From positions 124,001 to 188,000 of the forward strand of contig NZ_JZEY01000061.1 in the NCBI RefSeq assembly GCF_000969445.1: a stretch of DNA of 64,000 nucleotides, given 5' to 3'. Below the pieces are notes generated by a model. It was given only the letters and a program-made list of their open reading frames with translations, was not told the DNA's origin and ran no database searches. Origin of the DNA: Devosia chinhatensis. GTDB taxonomy: Bacteria > Pseudomonadota > Alphaproteobacteria > Rhizobiales > Devosiaceae. Both the position numbers and the translations under genes were made by a program. Within the stretch, counting starts at the first letter, position 1. Each line of letters starts with the position of its first letter. Positions 47,301 through 55,598 of the stretch are shown here, piece by piece.

Positions 47301-48666
47301 ACAGCCCGGCAATGCCCAATCCGACGCTGTCCCCCAGCGCAGCCTCGACCCCCGGGTCGGATGTGATACCGGCGAGGGTGCCATCGCCGTTGAAGGTTAC
47401 CATGCGCGTCGCCGCGTCCTCGAGATTGCGGGCCGCTCCGCCAATGGTCAGACCAAAGGTTTCGGCGGCAAAGCCGTCTGTCTCAAAATCGACGATGTCG
47501 AAACCCGCCTGCCATTGGTCGGAGGCGTCGGTCCCGAACGCGATGGACAGATCCGCCGACTGCACCCGCGTGGCATTGCCCGCGACAGGCAGCGTCACCA
47601 TGCCGCCGGCCGGATCGGCGATGCGCGCGGACAGACCCAGGCGCGAAAGGAAATTGTCGGGCGTGGTACGTGCAGTAGCGGCGAGGTCGAGCTGTCCACC
47701 GCTCAGGCTGATCCCGGAAATGTCGAGCCCACCACCTTCGCGCAGCAGCGCATTGGCGGTCAGCCGGGTTTCGGTACCGAAGAAGTCCCGGTAGGGCTCG
47801 GCGATCAGGGTCGAAAGCGGACCGCCTAGATCAACGTTGATCGAGAGGCCCTCGGCGCCTTGCGCAAGCGCCGCCGTACCGGCCAGCGCCTGCCGGTCGT
47901 TGGCCAAAAGCTCGAGTTGCGCCGTGAGGTCGGAGACCGGCCCTGCCCCGGCCAGGGTCAGCGTCACCGCTGGCCTTCCCTCGATGTTGAGCAGGTTGGC
48001 GATCACGCCATTGGGCGGCTCGACCAATGCCAGATTGAGATCGATGGAATTCTCGGCATTGCGATAGGCGATGTCGAGGTCGAGCGTGCCACCCGGGCCA
48101 TCCAGTCGTTCGATGTCGAGCACGGCATCGAGATTGCCGCCCTCGAGCGTCATCGAGCCGGCGAGGGAAATTTCCGACCCCAGGCCGAACACGCCTTCGC
48201 CGAACGTGACACTGGGCACGGCCAGCTCGCCGAGCTGGATCGCCACGGGAAATTCCGGAACTTCGAAACTGCCCGCTTCGGGTGGCGGCAGGTCGACTGC
48301 GCCTTCTACGGGAATGGCATTGCGAACATATTGGATGGACTCTGCCCGCAGCGAGCGCACATCCAGACGACCGGTGAACAGTGCCGCCTGGTTCCAGTTC
48401 AGGCTGGCATTGTTGACTCGAAGCCAGACACCTTCGGCATCGGAAATGGTGATCTCGCGGATCGACACGTCCGAGCCGAGCAGGCCATCGATATTGGAAA
48501 GCCGGATCTGCCGCTCTGGTGTCGAGAGCTGGCCCTCCACAAAGCTGGTGAGCCAGTCCTTCTGTTCTTCATTGTTCATGTCCTGGGCGACCAGCGCCAC
48601 CGGAATGGCAGCAGGCGCAAGCAGCAACGCAGCGACGAACAAGGTCTTTCGGGAGAAAACGGCCAT
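44338..48666 (-). CDS. tamB: Translocation and assembly module TamB
   Basis: 1442 residues. An N-terminal membrane anchor/signal (about 8-28), a long run of beta-taco repeats rich in short Gly/Asp/Asn turns, and the C-terminal TamB domain (QINLVARTEGDGITVFVIVSG and PQDEVLSRLIFNRAMGELSP) ending LGVFYERDY. It spans the periplasm and works with TamA in outer-membrane protein assembly; AsmA-like members also move phospholipids. The start overlaps the tamA stop by one base. Confidence 0.95.
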   Translation of the reverse strand: MAVFSRKTLFVAALLLAPAAIPVALVAQDMNNEEQKDWLTSFVEGQLSTPERQIRLSNIDGLLGSDVSIREITISDAEGVWLRVNNASLNWNQAALFTGRLDVRSLRAESIQYVRNAIPVEGAVDLPPPEAGSFEVPEFPVAIQLGELAVPSVTFGEGVFGLGSEISLAGSMTLEGGNLDAVLDIERLDGPGGTLDLDIAYRNAENSIDLNLALVEPPNGVIANLLNIEGRPAVTLTLAGAGPVSDLTAQLELLANDRQALAGTAALAQGAEGLSINVDLGGPLSTLIAEPYRDFFGTETRLTANALLREGGGLDISGISLSGGQLDLAATARTTPDNFLSRLGLSARIADPAGGMVTLPVAGNATRVQSADLSIAFGTDASDQWQAGFDIVDFETDGFAAETFGLTIGGAARNLEDAATRMVTFNGDGTLAGITSDPGVEAALGDSVGLGIAGLWNAGEPIQLAELRVVGEALTAGMTGMIDGTDFDGRLQIQTDNIAPFSALAGRDLSGALDLAAEGRIMPVSGGFDLSFDGSGTDLSVDDAVADTLLEGRVTLSGELARTTSGISANAFSIANNQVQFRADGSFASDVSDFAIVLDLADLALVSEDASGALNVSGSARSTGPESPLVLSLVGTVPSGRLNDYALRDAEVSVAANLLDGTIAGNVNGSAMLDGHRASLSTAFRADADSQVLPDIGFEIAGARLSGNVTRMVESGLLNGRIDVAAPDVSLAAALLLTDASGALNAAVELTPQDGTQSAAITANASNLRIDDIRVGRAEIAAGLTDLFGVPVANGTVTAERIAAAGIVVNTLEAQASQSGTTTTFDARAALATGTDVSLAGALSPVDGGYRLALDRADLVQNTLSARLASPASIAVQGDNVTLDALRFLVGSGSITATGTAGNALNMVVEIADLPLNIANAVVPDLGLSGTVNGRATITGAASDPQVSFQAQGSGISASAIAPFGITPLSLSARGSYRGQTVVLDSLTANGNGGLSVSGSGRVPLTGSGVALSLTGSAPLALANQFVADRGGQVSGTATFGARISGSLDNPQFAGSVATSGAGYVDPELNLRLTNITGRVALNGTSANVESLTANLATGGAVSASGTIGLTGGMPANLSVSINSARYADGSIFVATLSGGLTLTGNLTGSPVLAGNVLIEQANITVPESLGGAAQLIDVEHRRIPGPVQQTLDRARIDERTGMSTSASGPNLLLDINVNAPNQIFIRGRGLDAEVGGSVRLTGPIAAIEPVGAFALTRGRLDILGRRVIFETGTVTLVGDLDPQINLVARTEGDGITVFVIVSGRASDPQITFSSNPALPQDEVLSRLIFNRAMGELSPLQLAQLAAAAAELVGGGGGGGLVESLRGAAGLADLDIVTDASGNVGVQAGTYIQDNVYLGVTAGANGQSRVTINLDVTDDLTIKGAAGQNGDSSLGVFYERDY

Positions 48667-50609
48667 CAGAAGGCCTGCCCGATGCCGGCATAGATGGCAT
48701 AGTCGGAATCGCTCGCACGCTTGTTGAGCGGTACGGCCACATCAAGGCGCAAGGGCCCCAGGCCAGTATAATAGCGCAGGCCGACACCGGCACCCAGGCG
48801 CAGGTCCTCGATACCGGGGAACACGTCCGCCGCGACATAGCCGCCGTCCACAAAGCCCACGACCCCGATATCCTCCGTAACCTTGGCTCGCGCCTCGAGC
48901 GAGGCCTCGAGCAGGTACCGCCCGCCCGTCACGATGCCCGTGCCGTCATCGACCCCGATCGACTTGAAGCCGTAGCCGCGCACCGAACCACCGCCGCCGG
49001 CAAAGAAAAGCTTGTCCGGCGGGATTTCGCTGAGGTCCGGCCCGATCAGGGCGCCGCCCTTGATGCGACCGGCCACCACGAAGGGATCGTCTTCGCCGAA
49101 GCCAAAATAGGTGCGCGCTTCCGCCTCTACCCGCAGCCCGGTATTGCCATAGATGAAGTCGTAATAGGGCTCGACATTGCCCGCCGCATACCAGCCTTCG
49201 GTCGGATCGACGCTGGAATCGCGACTGTCGAAGATGACACCCGCATAAACGCCGGCCGTGGCGAAGTCGCGCGTTCCGAAATTGTCCTCAAACTGGGCGC
49301 GCTTGAAGTTGGCCCCACCGTTGAAGGTCAATTCGTCCGAAAAAAACCAGGTCAGCCCCAGCCGACCGCTGGCCGATGTTTCCGTATAGGTCGGGTAGAT
49401 GGTGCGTTCCGCCGAGACCGCCGCCACCAGGTCTACGTCCGGATGGTAGAACCCCGGCTTGGTGAAGGTACCGCCGACAAAATAGTCGAATTGTGCAGTG
49501 TCGATGGGCCAGGCAATGCTGGCAATGCGTGCATCGAGGCGCAAGCGCTCGGCCTGGCCGAACAGATTGCGCCAGAGATGGTATCCTTCCAACCCCAGCC
49601 CGTCGATCGTGGAATAGGTAGCGCCGAGGCCAAAGCGACGGCCGGGCAGTTCTTCGACGATCAGGTCATAGGGCAAAAGACCGTCCGCCCCGATGGACTG
49701 TGCGGCCTCGAGACGGGCCGAACGAAAGACCTCAAGACGATCGAGGCGTTTTTGGGCCCGGCGCACATCGTCCGGATCATATTCCTGTCCGACGGCAAGG
49801 CCGGTCTGCTGTGCGACGAAATCAGGGTTCATGTCGCGCGTACCGCTGACGGCGATCGGCCCGAAAAACGCCTGCCGCCCCGGATTCACGGTGATGGTTG
49901 CATCGACCGAATTGGTCGCATGATCGGCCACGACGTCTCGTGAGACAATTTCTGCCTTGGCGTAGCCCAGTTCGCGCCAGGCTTCGAGCGCCAGTTCTTC
50001 TGCCCTGAGCACTACCGATGAGCGGGCTACCTCGCCAGCCCCGAAACCGCGCATTACCGGCAGATCAACCTGATCATCAGGATCGTTCGTTGGCGGGGCC
50101 TGATTGACGATCGTGACGTTGGCAAAGCGGAAGATTGGGCCAGCCGTGATTGCGATGGTGACGTCGACTGGATCAGGCAGGTTGGTATCGGGCGCGAGAT
50201 TGGCCGCCTCCACCCCGCCGATGCGGATACTGACGGAGCCTCCGTAATAGCCCTCGCCATAAAGTGCCGCGAGCAGGCGCCGATAATCTCCCCGCGCCTT
50301 GGCGATGAGCCCAGCCGCTCCGGAGGCCGGTTCGTTTTCATCGGCCAAAAGCGCCGAGGCATTCCGCAGGGTCGCCTCGACTGTACTCCCTTCGGTAACG
50401 CTGAAGGCCACGAAATAGGGCTGGGGATCCACGATCACCGCCTCGGCGTCGATCTCCGACTGATCCTCGAAAAACTTTATACCGAAGAGTTCAAACGCAT
50501 GCACGGGATGCCCCGGCATGGCCGAAACCGCCATGGCAAGGCACAAGGCGCCGAAACTCGTTACAATACGCGCGCTTCGCAGTGTTCTATCCGCCCTTTT
50601 ACGCTTCAA
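48666..50609 (-). CDS. tamA: Translocation and assembly module TamA (Omp85 family)
   Basis: 647 residues. A signal peptide (about 38 residues, ending HPVHA), POTRA-type domains (about 60-290), then a 16-strand Omp85 barrel with the lid motif FFAGGGGSVRGYGFKSIG and a C-terminal aromatic residue (AIYAGIGQAF). It opens the outer membrane for insertion of proteins with TamB. The tamA-tamB pair overlaps by one base. Confidence 0.95.
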   Translation of the reverse strand: MKRKRADRTLRSARIVTSFGALCLAMAVSAMPGHPVHAFELFGIKFFEDQSEIDAEAVIVDPQPYFVAFSVTEGSTVEATLRNASALLADENEPASGAAGLIAKARGDYRRLLAALYGEGYYGGSVSIRIGGVEAANLAPDTNLPDPVDVTIAITAGPIFRFANVTIVNQAPPTNDPDDQVDLPVMRGFGAGEVARSSVVLRAEELALEAWRELGYAKAEIVSRDVVADHATNSVDATITVNPGRQAFFGPIAVSGTRDMNPDFVAQQTGLAVGQEYDPDDVRRAQKRLDRLEVFRSARLEAAQSIGADGLLPYDLIVEELPGRRFGLGATYSTIDGLGLEGYHLWRNLFGQAERLRLDARIASIAWPIDTAQFDYFVGGTFTKPGFYHPDVDLVAAVSAERTIYPTYTETSASGRLGLTWFFSDELTFNGGANFKRAQFEDNFGTRDFATAGVYAGVIFDSRDSSVDPTEGWYAAGNVEPYYDFIYGNTGLRVEAEARTYFGFGEDDPFVVAGRIKGGALIGPDLSEIPPDKLFFAGGGGSVRGYGFKSIGVDDGTGIVTGGRYLLEASLEARAKVTEDIGVVGFVDGGYVAADVFPGIEDLRLGAGVGLRYYTGLGPLRLDVAVPLNKRASDSDYAIYAGIGQAF

Positions 50610-50958
50610 CCAAACCGGGCCAAAGCCGAAATTTGCATGAGGGGCGGAAAGATTCCGTTAAACCTTTCGAAGCCCGTCGAATTCGTCGCCCAATCGGCGG
50701 AGAATTGACGGCAAGTTTAAGGCGGGCAACCCGCGAGGACCACCCTTATTGGCCAAATTGATCTTATTGAGCGGCCAGCCGTGGCCGATGCGCAACGCGT
50801 CGGCCCAGCGCAGCGAGACGTAAAGGCGGCGTCGATCGGGAATCTCGATGTCCGTTACCTGCGTTGCAGACCTGCAAGAAAGATCTCGAATGGTTGACGC
50901 TGCTGGCACCGGCGTTCACCTTGCAAAAATTGCCAATGCCGGTTTTTCAGGACGCCCC
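50610..50958. other. Divergent gap between tamA and the SDR gene
   Basis: 349 bases with no supportable gene; an 83-codon open frame on the minus strand (50658-50909) lacks a ribosome site and family similarity. It holds a GCGGG-CAA-CCCGC stem near 50723-50735 and a -35-like TTGACG at 50894 without a clear -10. It must contain the promoters of both divergent genes. Confidence 0.5.
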
Positions 50959-51735
50959 ATGTATTCCTTGCTCGATCCCAGCCGCTTCGTCGTCTTCATC
51001 ACCGGTGCCACTTCAGGCTTCGGCGCGGCAGCAGCGCGCCGCTATGTTGCGGCCGGCGGCAAGGTGATTGCAACGGGGCGACGGGAGGATCGCCTGCTCG
51101 AACTGCGCGACGAACTGGGCGCCGACAAATGTCACATCATCGCCTTGGACGTTCGCGACCGTACAGCCCTGCAGGCCGCCATCGCTGCCATCCCCGCGCC
51201 GTTCGACGCGATCAATGTCGTCCTCGCCAATGCCGGTCTGGCGCTGGGCTTGCAGCCAGCCGCCGAAGCGGACCTCGACGACTGGCAAACCATGATCGAC
51301 ACCAATGTGTCAGGCCTGGTCTATACGGTACGTCTGCTCCTGCCCGGCATGGTGGCGCGCGGTGGCGGACATGTGGTGACGATGGGATCGGTCGCAGGTG
51401 AGTTCGCCTATCCCGGCGGATCGGTCTATGCCGCCTCCAAGGCGTTTGTGAAACATTTTGCCCTCGCCATCCGCTCGGACCTGCAAGGCAAGAACATCCG
51501 CGTCACCGACATCGAACCGGGCCTGACCGAGACCGAATTTTCCATCGTTCGGTTCAAGGGCGATGAAAGCAAGGCCGGCAATGTCTATTCGGGGACGAAG
51601 GCCATGACTGCGGACGACATCGCCGAGTCGATCTTTTGGGCCACGTCACTGCCCGAGCATGTGAACGTCAACAAGATCCAGCTCATGGCGACCACTCAGG
51701 CCATCGGTCCTTTCGATATCTACCGCCAGAACTAG
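50959..51735 (+). CDS. YdfG-type NADP-dependent 3-hydroxy acid dehydrogenase (SDR)
   Basis: 258 residues from the ATG at 50959 (CAGGA upstream). Cofactor motif ITGATSGFGAAAARRY, ATGRREDRL (Arg pair for NADP), ANAGLALG, Ser in MGSVAGEF, catalytic YAASKAFV and the family segment DIEPGLTETEFSIVRFKGD. Very close in pattern to E. coli YdfG, which oxidises serine and reduces malonic semialdehyde. Monocistronic; the next gene converges after 17 bases. Confidence 0.9.
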   Translation: MYSLLDPSRFVVFITGATSGFGAAAARRYVAAGGKVIATGRREDRLLELRDELGADKCHIIALDVRDRTALQAAIAAIPAPFDAINVVLANAGLALGLQPAAEADLDDWQTMIDTNVSGLVYTVRLLLPGMVARGGGHVVTMGSVAGEFAYPGGSVYAASKAFVKHFALAIRSDLQGKNIRVTDIEPGLTETEFSIVRFKGDESKAGNVYSGTKAMTADDIAESIFWATSLPEHVNVNKIQLMATTQAIGPFDIYRQN

Positions 51736-51752
51736 GCCGTTCCAGAACGACC

Positions 51753-52790
51753 CTAAAGTCCGAGAAAGGCAATCGTGTCGGGATCGAGCGGGACGCCATC
51801 GCGCTCCCGCTCGGCCATGACCTGCCATTCACGATCGCCCGGAGCCATGACCGGACCGCCCCCGGGTCGGGCGGGAGAGGCGCGCAGGCTCGAAAGGTAA
51901 TGGGTGATGGCATGGGCAAAGGCCGCCCTGCCCGCAAACTTGTCCGGATCGATGACAAGGATGAAGTGCCCCATGTTTCGCGGCGTCGAAATATCGGCCG
52001 TGCCATACATGGGGATGAAGTCCGGATCGAGCGTGGTGCCGGTCAGAAGCGCGGAAAACAAAGTTGCCACCCCCGCCAGCGCCGCGCCCTTGTAGCCGTA
52101 GTCGACACCCCCGAGCGGCAGGAGCATGTCGGCAGCGTGAGGATCGGTGGTCGCATTGCCCTCTGGAGTCGCTGCCGTACCGGGCGGCAGCGGTTCGTCG
52201 AGAGAGCGATGCAGCAGCACGCGGTTGAGCGGAATGGAGGACGTAGCCATGTCGAGCAGCCACGGTCGGCTGCCGGGGACAGGTGCGGCAAAGGTAAGGG
52301 GATTGGTCCCGTGGAATTTGCGCGCGCCATCGAACAGAGCGACCATCGAATCCGTGTTGGTGGTGGCAAAGGTGACAAAACCCTGTTCAGCCCCTGCCAG
52401 TGCATAGGCACCGGCAGCGCCGAAATGGGACGAATGGCGCACCCCGACCGCACCTATGCCGGCCTCACGCGCCATTTCCATACCGACTTCGACCGCCCGA
52501 TAGGCCGCGTAATGGCCCAGACCATCATCGCCACTCACCATGGCGCTTCCCGCGCCGCGGCGTTCCACGTCCAATTCGGGCCGACGCTTGAGCCGCCCGC
52601 CTTCGAGCATGCGGCAGTAATGCCCGGTGAGACGGATGCCATGACTATCGACGCCCACAAGGGACGCGTGCATCATCGCCCTGACGGCGGCCGCCCCCGA
52701 TTCAGAGCTGGCTCCAGCGTCGGAAAGCCGAGCCGCCGCCCGCTCTTCCAGCACATTCCGCTTAAATCGGCTGCCTCTGCTGTCCATCAT
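51753..52790 (-). CDS. Ldh-family (malate/L-lactate-type) dehydrogenase
   Basis: 345 residues from the ATG at 52790 (GGGGG upstream); an ATG at 52787 is also possible. Signatures: VDSHGIRLTGHYCRML with the catalytic His, VRHSSHFGAAGAYALAG, FATTNTDSMVALF and GTNPLTFAAPVPG. The family includes NAD(P)-dependent dehydrogenases of ureidoglycolate, 2,3-diketogulonate, sulfolactate and other 2-hydroxy acids; the substrate here is not readable. It is divergent from the NdmC-like gene with 116 bases between them, so a shared regulatory region is possible. Confidence 0.9.
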   Translation of the reverse strand: MMDSRGSRFKRNVLEERAAARLSDAGASSESGAAAVRAMMHASLVGVDSHGIRLTGHYCRMLEGGRLKRRPELDVERRGAGSAMVSGDDGLGHYAAYRAVEVGMEMAREAGIGAVGVRHSSHFGAAGAYALAGAEQGFVTFATTNTDSMVALFDGARKFHGTNPLTFAAPVPGSRPWLLDMATSSIPLNRVLLHRSLDEPLPPGTAATPEGNATTDPHAADMLLPLGGVDYGYKGAALAGVATLFSALLTGTTLDPDFIPMYGTADISTPRNMGHFILVIDPDKFAGRAAFAHAITHYLSSLRASPARPGGGPVMAPGDREWQVMAERERDGVPLDPDTIAFLGL

Positions 52791-52906
52791 GAACCCCCTC
52801 CCCCGAATGCATTGCATGACATGGACGCATGGCCCTGTCGTCAACTTTGTGCTGGCACTCAGCGTATTCGGGCTTATTGTGACGCGCAAAGTTGAGACCT
52901 CCGACC

Positions 52907-53803
52907 ATGCCCAAAACACCCGACCCCGTGACCAAAAACCTCTGGTATGTCGTTGCCGCGACGGATGAATTGCCCATCGGCCAGGTGGACACGACTCTCT
53001 TGCTCGATACGCGGCTCGCCATGACACGGGGGCAGGATGGAGAACCGGTCGTCTGGCTGCGCAGCGATGAGCAGAAGGGCGACGACATTGACCCCGAGAG
53101 CATCCTCGACCGCCTTCCGGTCAAAAATGCCTATGGCTATGCCTGGACCTGTCTGGGGACGCCCAGTGCTGATCTGTTTCCCATTCCCGAATTTGCCGAG
53201 CAAGACCGTCGGAACATGAGCTGCGGCTCGATCGGCATCCATGTCTCGGCCCCTCGTGCCGTCGAGAATTTTCTCGATATGGGGCATTTCCCCTATGTCC
53301 ACACCGACATCCTGGGAGCCGAGCCGCATACCGAGGTGAAGGAATATGATGTCGAGGTGTCCGAGGAGCGAGACGAAGTGCTGGCGACCCGCTGTCGCTT
53401 CGTCCAGCCGCGTGCAGCCAAATCGGCAACGCATGCCATGGAAGTGGAATACATCTATCGGGTTCCCCACCCCTTCTGCTCGGTGCTCTACAAATCCTGC
53501 CCAGAAGACGAAAGCCGGCAGGACGTCATCGGGATTTTCCTGCAGCCCATGACCGAAGAAAGCTGCCGCGCACATCTTCTGCAATCGATGATCGACTCCC
53601 AGTCGTCCATCAAGGACATGCGCCGCTTCCAGCAGACGATTTTCGGGCAGGACAAACCCATCCTCGAGAATCAGTTTCCCAAGAAGCTGCCGCTCGACCC
53701 GCGTGCCGAGACCCCGATCCGCGCCGACAAGAGCGCCATCGCCTATCGCCGCTGGCTGAGCCAGAAGGGCATCACCTACGGGGTCATTCCCCAGGCGAGC
53801 TAG
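52907..53803 (+). CDS. NdmC-like oxygenase subunit lacking the Rieske domain
   Basis: 298 residues. It resembles the catalytic half of Rieske oxygenase alpha subunits: the Asp-x2-His-x4-His motif ENFLDMGHFPYVHTDILGA gives D124 and metal ligands H127 and H132, and Asp249 in IFGQDKPILENQ is the likely third ligand. The usual N-terminal CxH...CxxH Rieske cluster is absent: there are no cysteines before residue 82, and the N-terminus (KNLWYVVAATDELPIG) goes straight past the missing motif. Family knowledge: NdmC of caffeine-degrading Pseudomonas has this exact lack and borrows the Rieske domain of its reductase NdmD. Followed by that kind of reductase after 82 bases. Substrate unknown. Confidence 0.87.
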   Translation: MPKTPDPVTKNLWYVVAATDELPIGQVDTTLLLDTRLAMTRGQDGEPVVWLRSDEQKGDDIDPESILDRLPVKNAYGYAWTCLGTPSADLFPIPEFAEQDRRNMSCGSIGIHVSAPRAVENFLDMGHFPYVHTDILGAEPHTEVKEYDVEVSEERDEVLATRCRFVQPRAAKSATHAMEVEYIYRVPHPFCSVLYKSCPEDESRQDVIGIFLQPMTEESCRAHLLQSMIDSQSSIKDMRRFQQTIFGQDKPILENQFPKKLPLDPRAETPIRADKSAIAYRRWLSQKGITYGVIPQAS

Positions 53804-53885
53804 CCTTCCAACCGATTGCCTCGTACGCCAGGGCAATCGCAAGCGACCTCATCCGATCGTGGCGCGATCAAACCTCGGATGAACC

Positions 53886-55595
53886 ATGCCCCTGTCCGTC
53901 TCAGATCCCACCTGGTATCCCATCGCCTCCAGCGAGGACTTACCGTTTCGCCACGTCTATCAGGGCCAGTTGCTGGGCCGAGAACTTGCCGTTTGGCGCG
54001 CCGATGACGGCAACGTCAATGCTTGGGAAAATCGGTGCCTGCATCGCGGCGTCCGTCTGTCGATCGGCATCAATGAGGGCCAGGAGCTGAAATGCCAGTA
54101 CCATGGCTGGCGCTATGCAAACCGCTCGGCAGGCTGCACCTATATCCCGGCTCACCCGGCCGACGCCCCGGCGCGGCGCATCGAAAACCGGAAATATCCC
54201 GTGCGCGAGGCCTATGGCCTGATCTGGTCGGCCGCCAATGACGATCTGCCGTTCACCGGCTTTCCGGGCGCCGAAGGTGGGGACTGGTTTGCCCTGCGCC
54301 CCATGCCGGTCAATGCCCGTCCCGGCGACGTCGTGGCCGGCCTCGCCGGTCTTGCGCCGGACGACCAGCCAGCCGATGTCATGCAAGGCCTCTCCGTGCG
54401 GCTGGGCAACATCGTTTACTTCGTCCAGCCGGTCGATGCGGATCGCGCGGTCATTCGCGGATTGCTGGCGGGCAAGCCTGCCGACCCCATCGCAACGCTG
54501 CGCCACTACAATGAGGGCCTGACCAAGCTACGCGACCGGCTGGAAAAAGCAGCAGCCCGCAAGCCCGTACCTGAAAAGCTGAGCCCCATATTCGAGAAGG
54601 TCTCCGCCGACCTGGCTTCCATGCCCGACATCGCCATTCCGCGCGGCGCGACGCTGCCGGTGGTGGTCAAGCGCAAGTGGCAGAATGCCGATGGCGTCGT
54701 CAGCTTCGAGCTGGCCGATCGCGACGGCAGGCACCTGCCGACCTTCCAGCCCGGCGCCCATATCGACCTCCATCTGCCCAATGGGCTGGTGCGACAATAT
54801 TCGCTGACAAATGGCCCAGGCGACCTGATGAGTTATGTCATCGGGGTCAAACAGGAAAATGCGAGCAAGGGCGGGTCGAAAGTGCTGGTGGAGAGCGTGC
54901 GCGCCGGTGATGTCATGGCGATTTCCGAGCCGCGGAACAACTTCCCCCTGCGCCGCGATGCCGCCCGAACCGTGTTGATCGCCGGAGGCATCGGCATCAC
55001 CCCGCTTTTGTCGATGAGCCGTTTTCTCGATCAGTCCCGCCTGCCCTACGAGCTGCATTACTTCACCCGGTCGGGCGAAAGCGCGGCTTTCAGCAGCGAG
55101 TTGACGGCGCTGCACGGGCGGGTCGAAAGGCATGTGGGGCTGGCGCGCGACGCCATTCGCGCACGGGTTTCCCAGGCGCTCGGGCCCTATGAATTCGCCC
55201 ACCACGTCTATATTTGCGGACCCGGCGCCATGCTGGAAATGGTGCAGGAAGTGGCGTCAGGCCTGGGATGGCCTGACGAGGCGGTGCATTTCGAGTATTT
55301 CCAGAACGACAAGATCATCGATCAGTCCTCGGCGTTCGACATAGAACTGGCCCGTTCGGCCATGACGCTGCATGTTCCTGCCGGCAAGACTATTCTCGAA
55401 ACCATGCGTGACGCCGGACTGACCGTGCCATCCTCGTGCGAACAGGGCGCTTGCGGAACCTGCCTTACGACGGTGATCGAGGGCGAGGTGGACCACCAGG
55501 ATGTCTATCTCAACAAGACCGAGAAGGCCTCCAACAGCTGCATGATGACCTGTGTGAGCCGGGCGAAAAGCGGCCGCCTGGTGCTGGATATCTGA
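53886..55595 (+). CDS. NdmD-like reductase: Rieske + FAD/NAD + plant-type ferredoxin
   Basis: 569 residues with three redox modules. Residues ~8-110 are a Rieske domain with Cys51-x-His53 and Cys70-x2-His73. A linker of ~150 residues follows. From ~255 comes a phthalate-dioxygenase-reductase-type FAD domain (RQYSLTNGP) and NAD domain (LIAGGIGITPLLSMSRF, YICGPGAM). At the C-terminus is a [2Fe-2S] ferredoxin with Cys518, Cys523, Cys526 and Cys556. The reductase-plus-Rieske layout is known from NdmD and complements the oxygenase just upstream, which lacks this domain. Electrons should pass NAD(P)H, FAD, ferredoxin, Rieske, then the oxygenase iron. Confidence 0.93.
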   Translation: MPLSVSDPTWYPIASSEDLPFRHVYQGQLLGRELAVWRADDGNVNAWENRCLHRGVRLSIGINEGQELKCQYHGWRYANRSAGCTYIPAHPADAPARRIENRKYPVREAYGLIWSAANDDLPFTGFPGAEGGDWFALRPMPVNARPGDVVAGLAGLAPDDQPADVMQGLSVRLGNIVYFVQPVDADRAVIRGLLAGKPADPIATLRHYNEGLTKLRDRLEKAAARKPVPEKLSPIFEKVSADLASMPDIAIPRGATLPVVVKRKWQNADGVVSFELADRDGRHLPTFQPGAHIDLHLPNGLVRQYSLTNGPGDLMSYVIGVKQENASKGGSKVLVESVRAGDVMAISEPRNNFPLRRDAARTVLIAGGIGITPLLSMSRFLDQSRLPYELHYFTRSGESAAFSSELTALHGRVERHVGLARDAIRARVSQALGPYEFAHHVYICGPGAMLEMVQEVASGLGWPDEAVHFEYFQNDKIIDQSSAFDIELARSAMTLHVPAGKTILETMRDAGLTVPSSCEQGACGTCLTTVIEGEVDHQDVYLNKTEKASNSCMMTCVSRAKSGRLVLDI

Positions 55596-55598
55596 GCT

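Noticed and set aside
45511..47829. A 772-codon open frame antisense to tamB
   Set aside because: It is a product of tamB codon bias; the reading lacks hydrophobic or domain patterns and a ribosome site.
50658..50909. 83-codon open frame between tamA and the SDR gene
   Set aside because: No ribosome site, no hydrophobic or domain pattern, and it covers the region that must contain the divergent promoters.
53886..54506. Rieske domain as a separate ferredoxin gene followed by a reductase
   Set aside because: The frame is continuous from 53886 to 55595 without a stop; it is one polypeptide.
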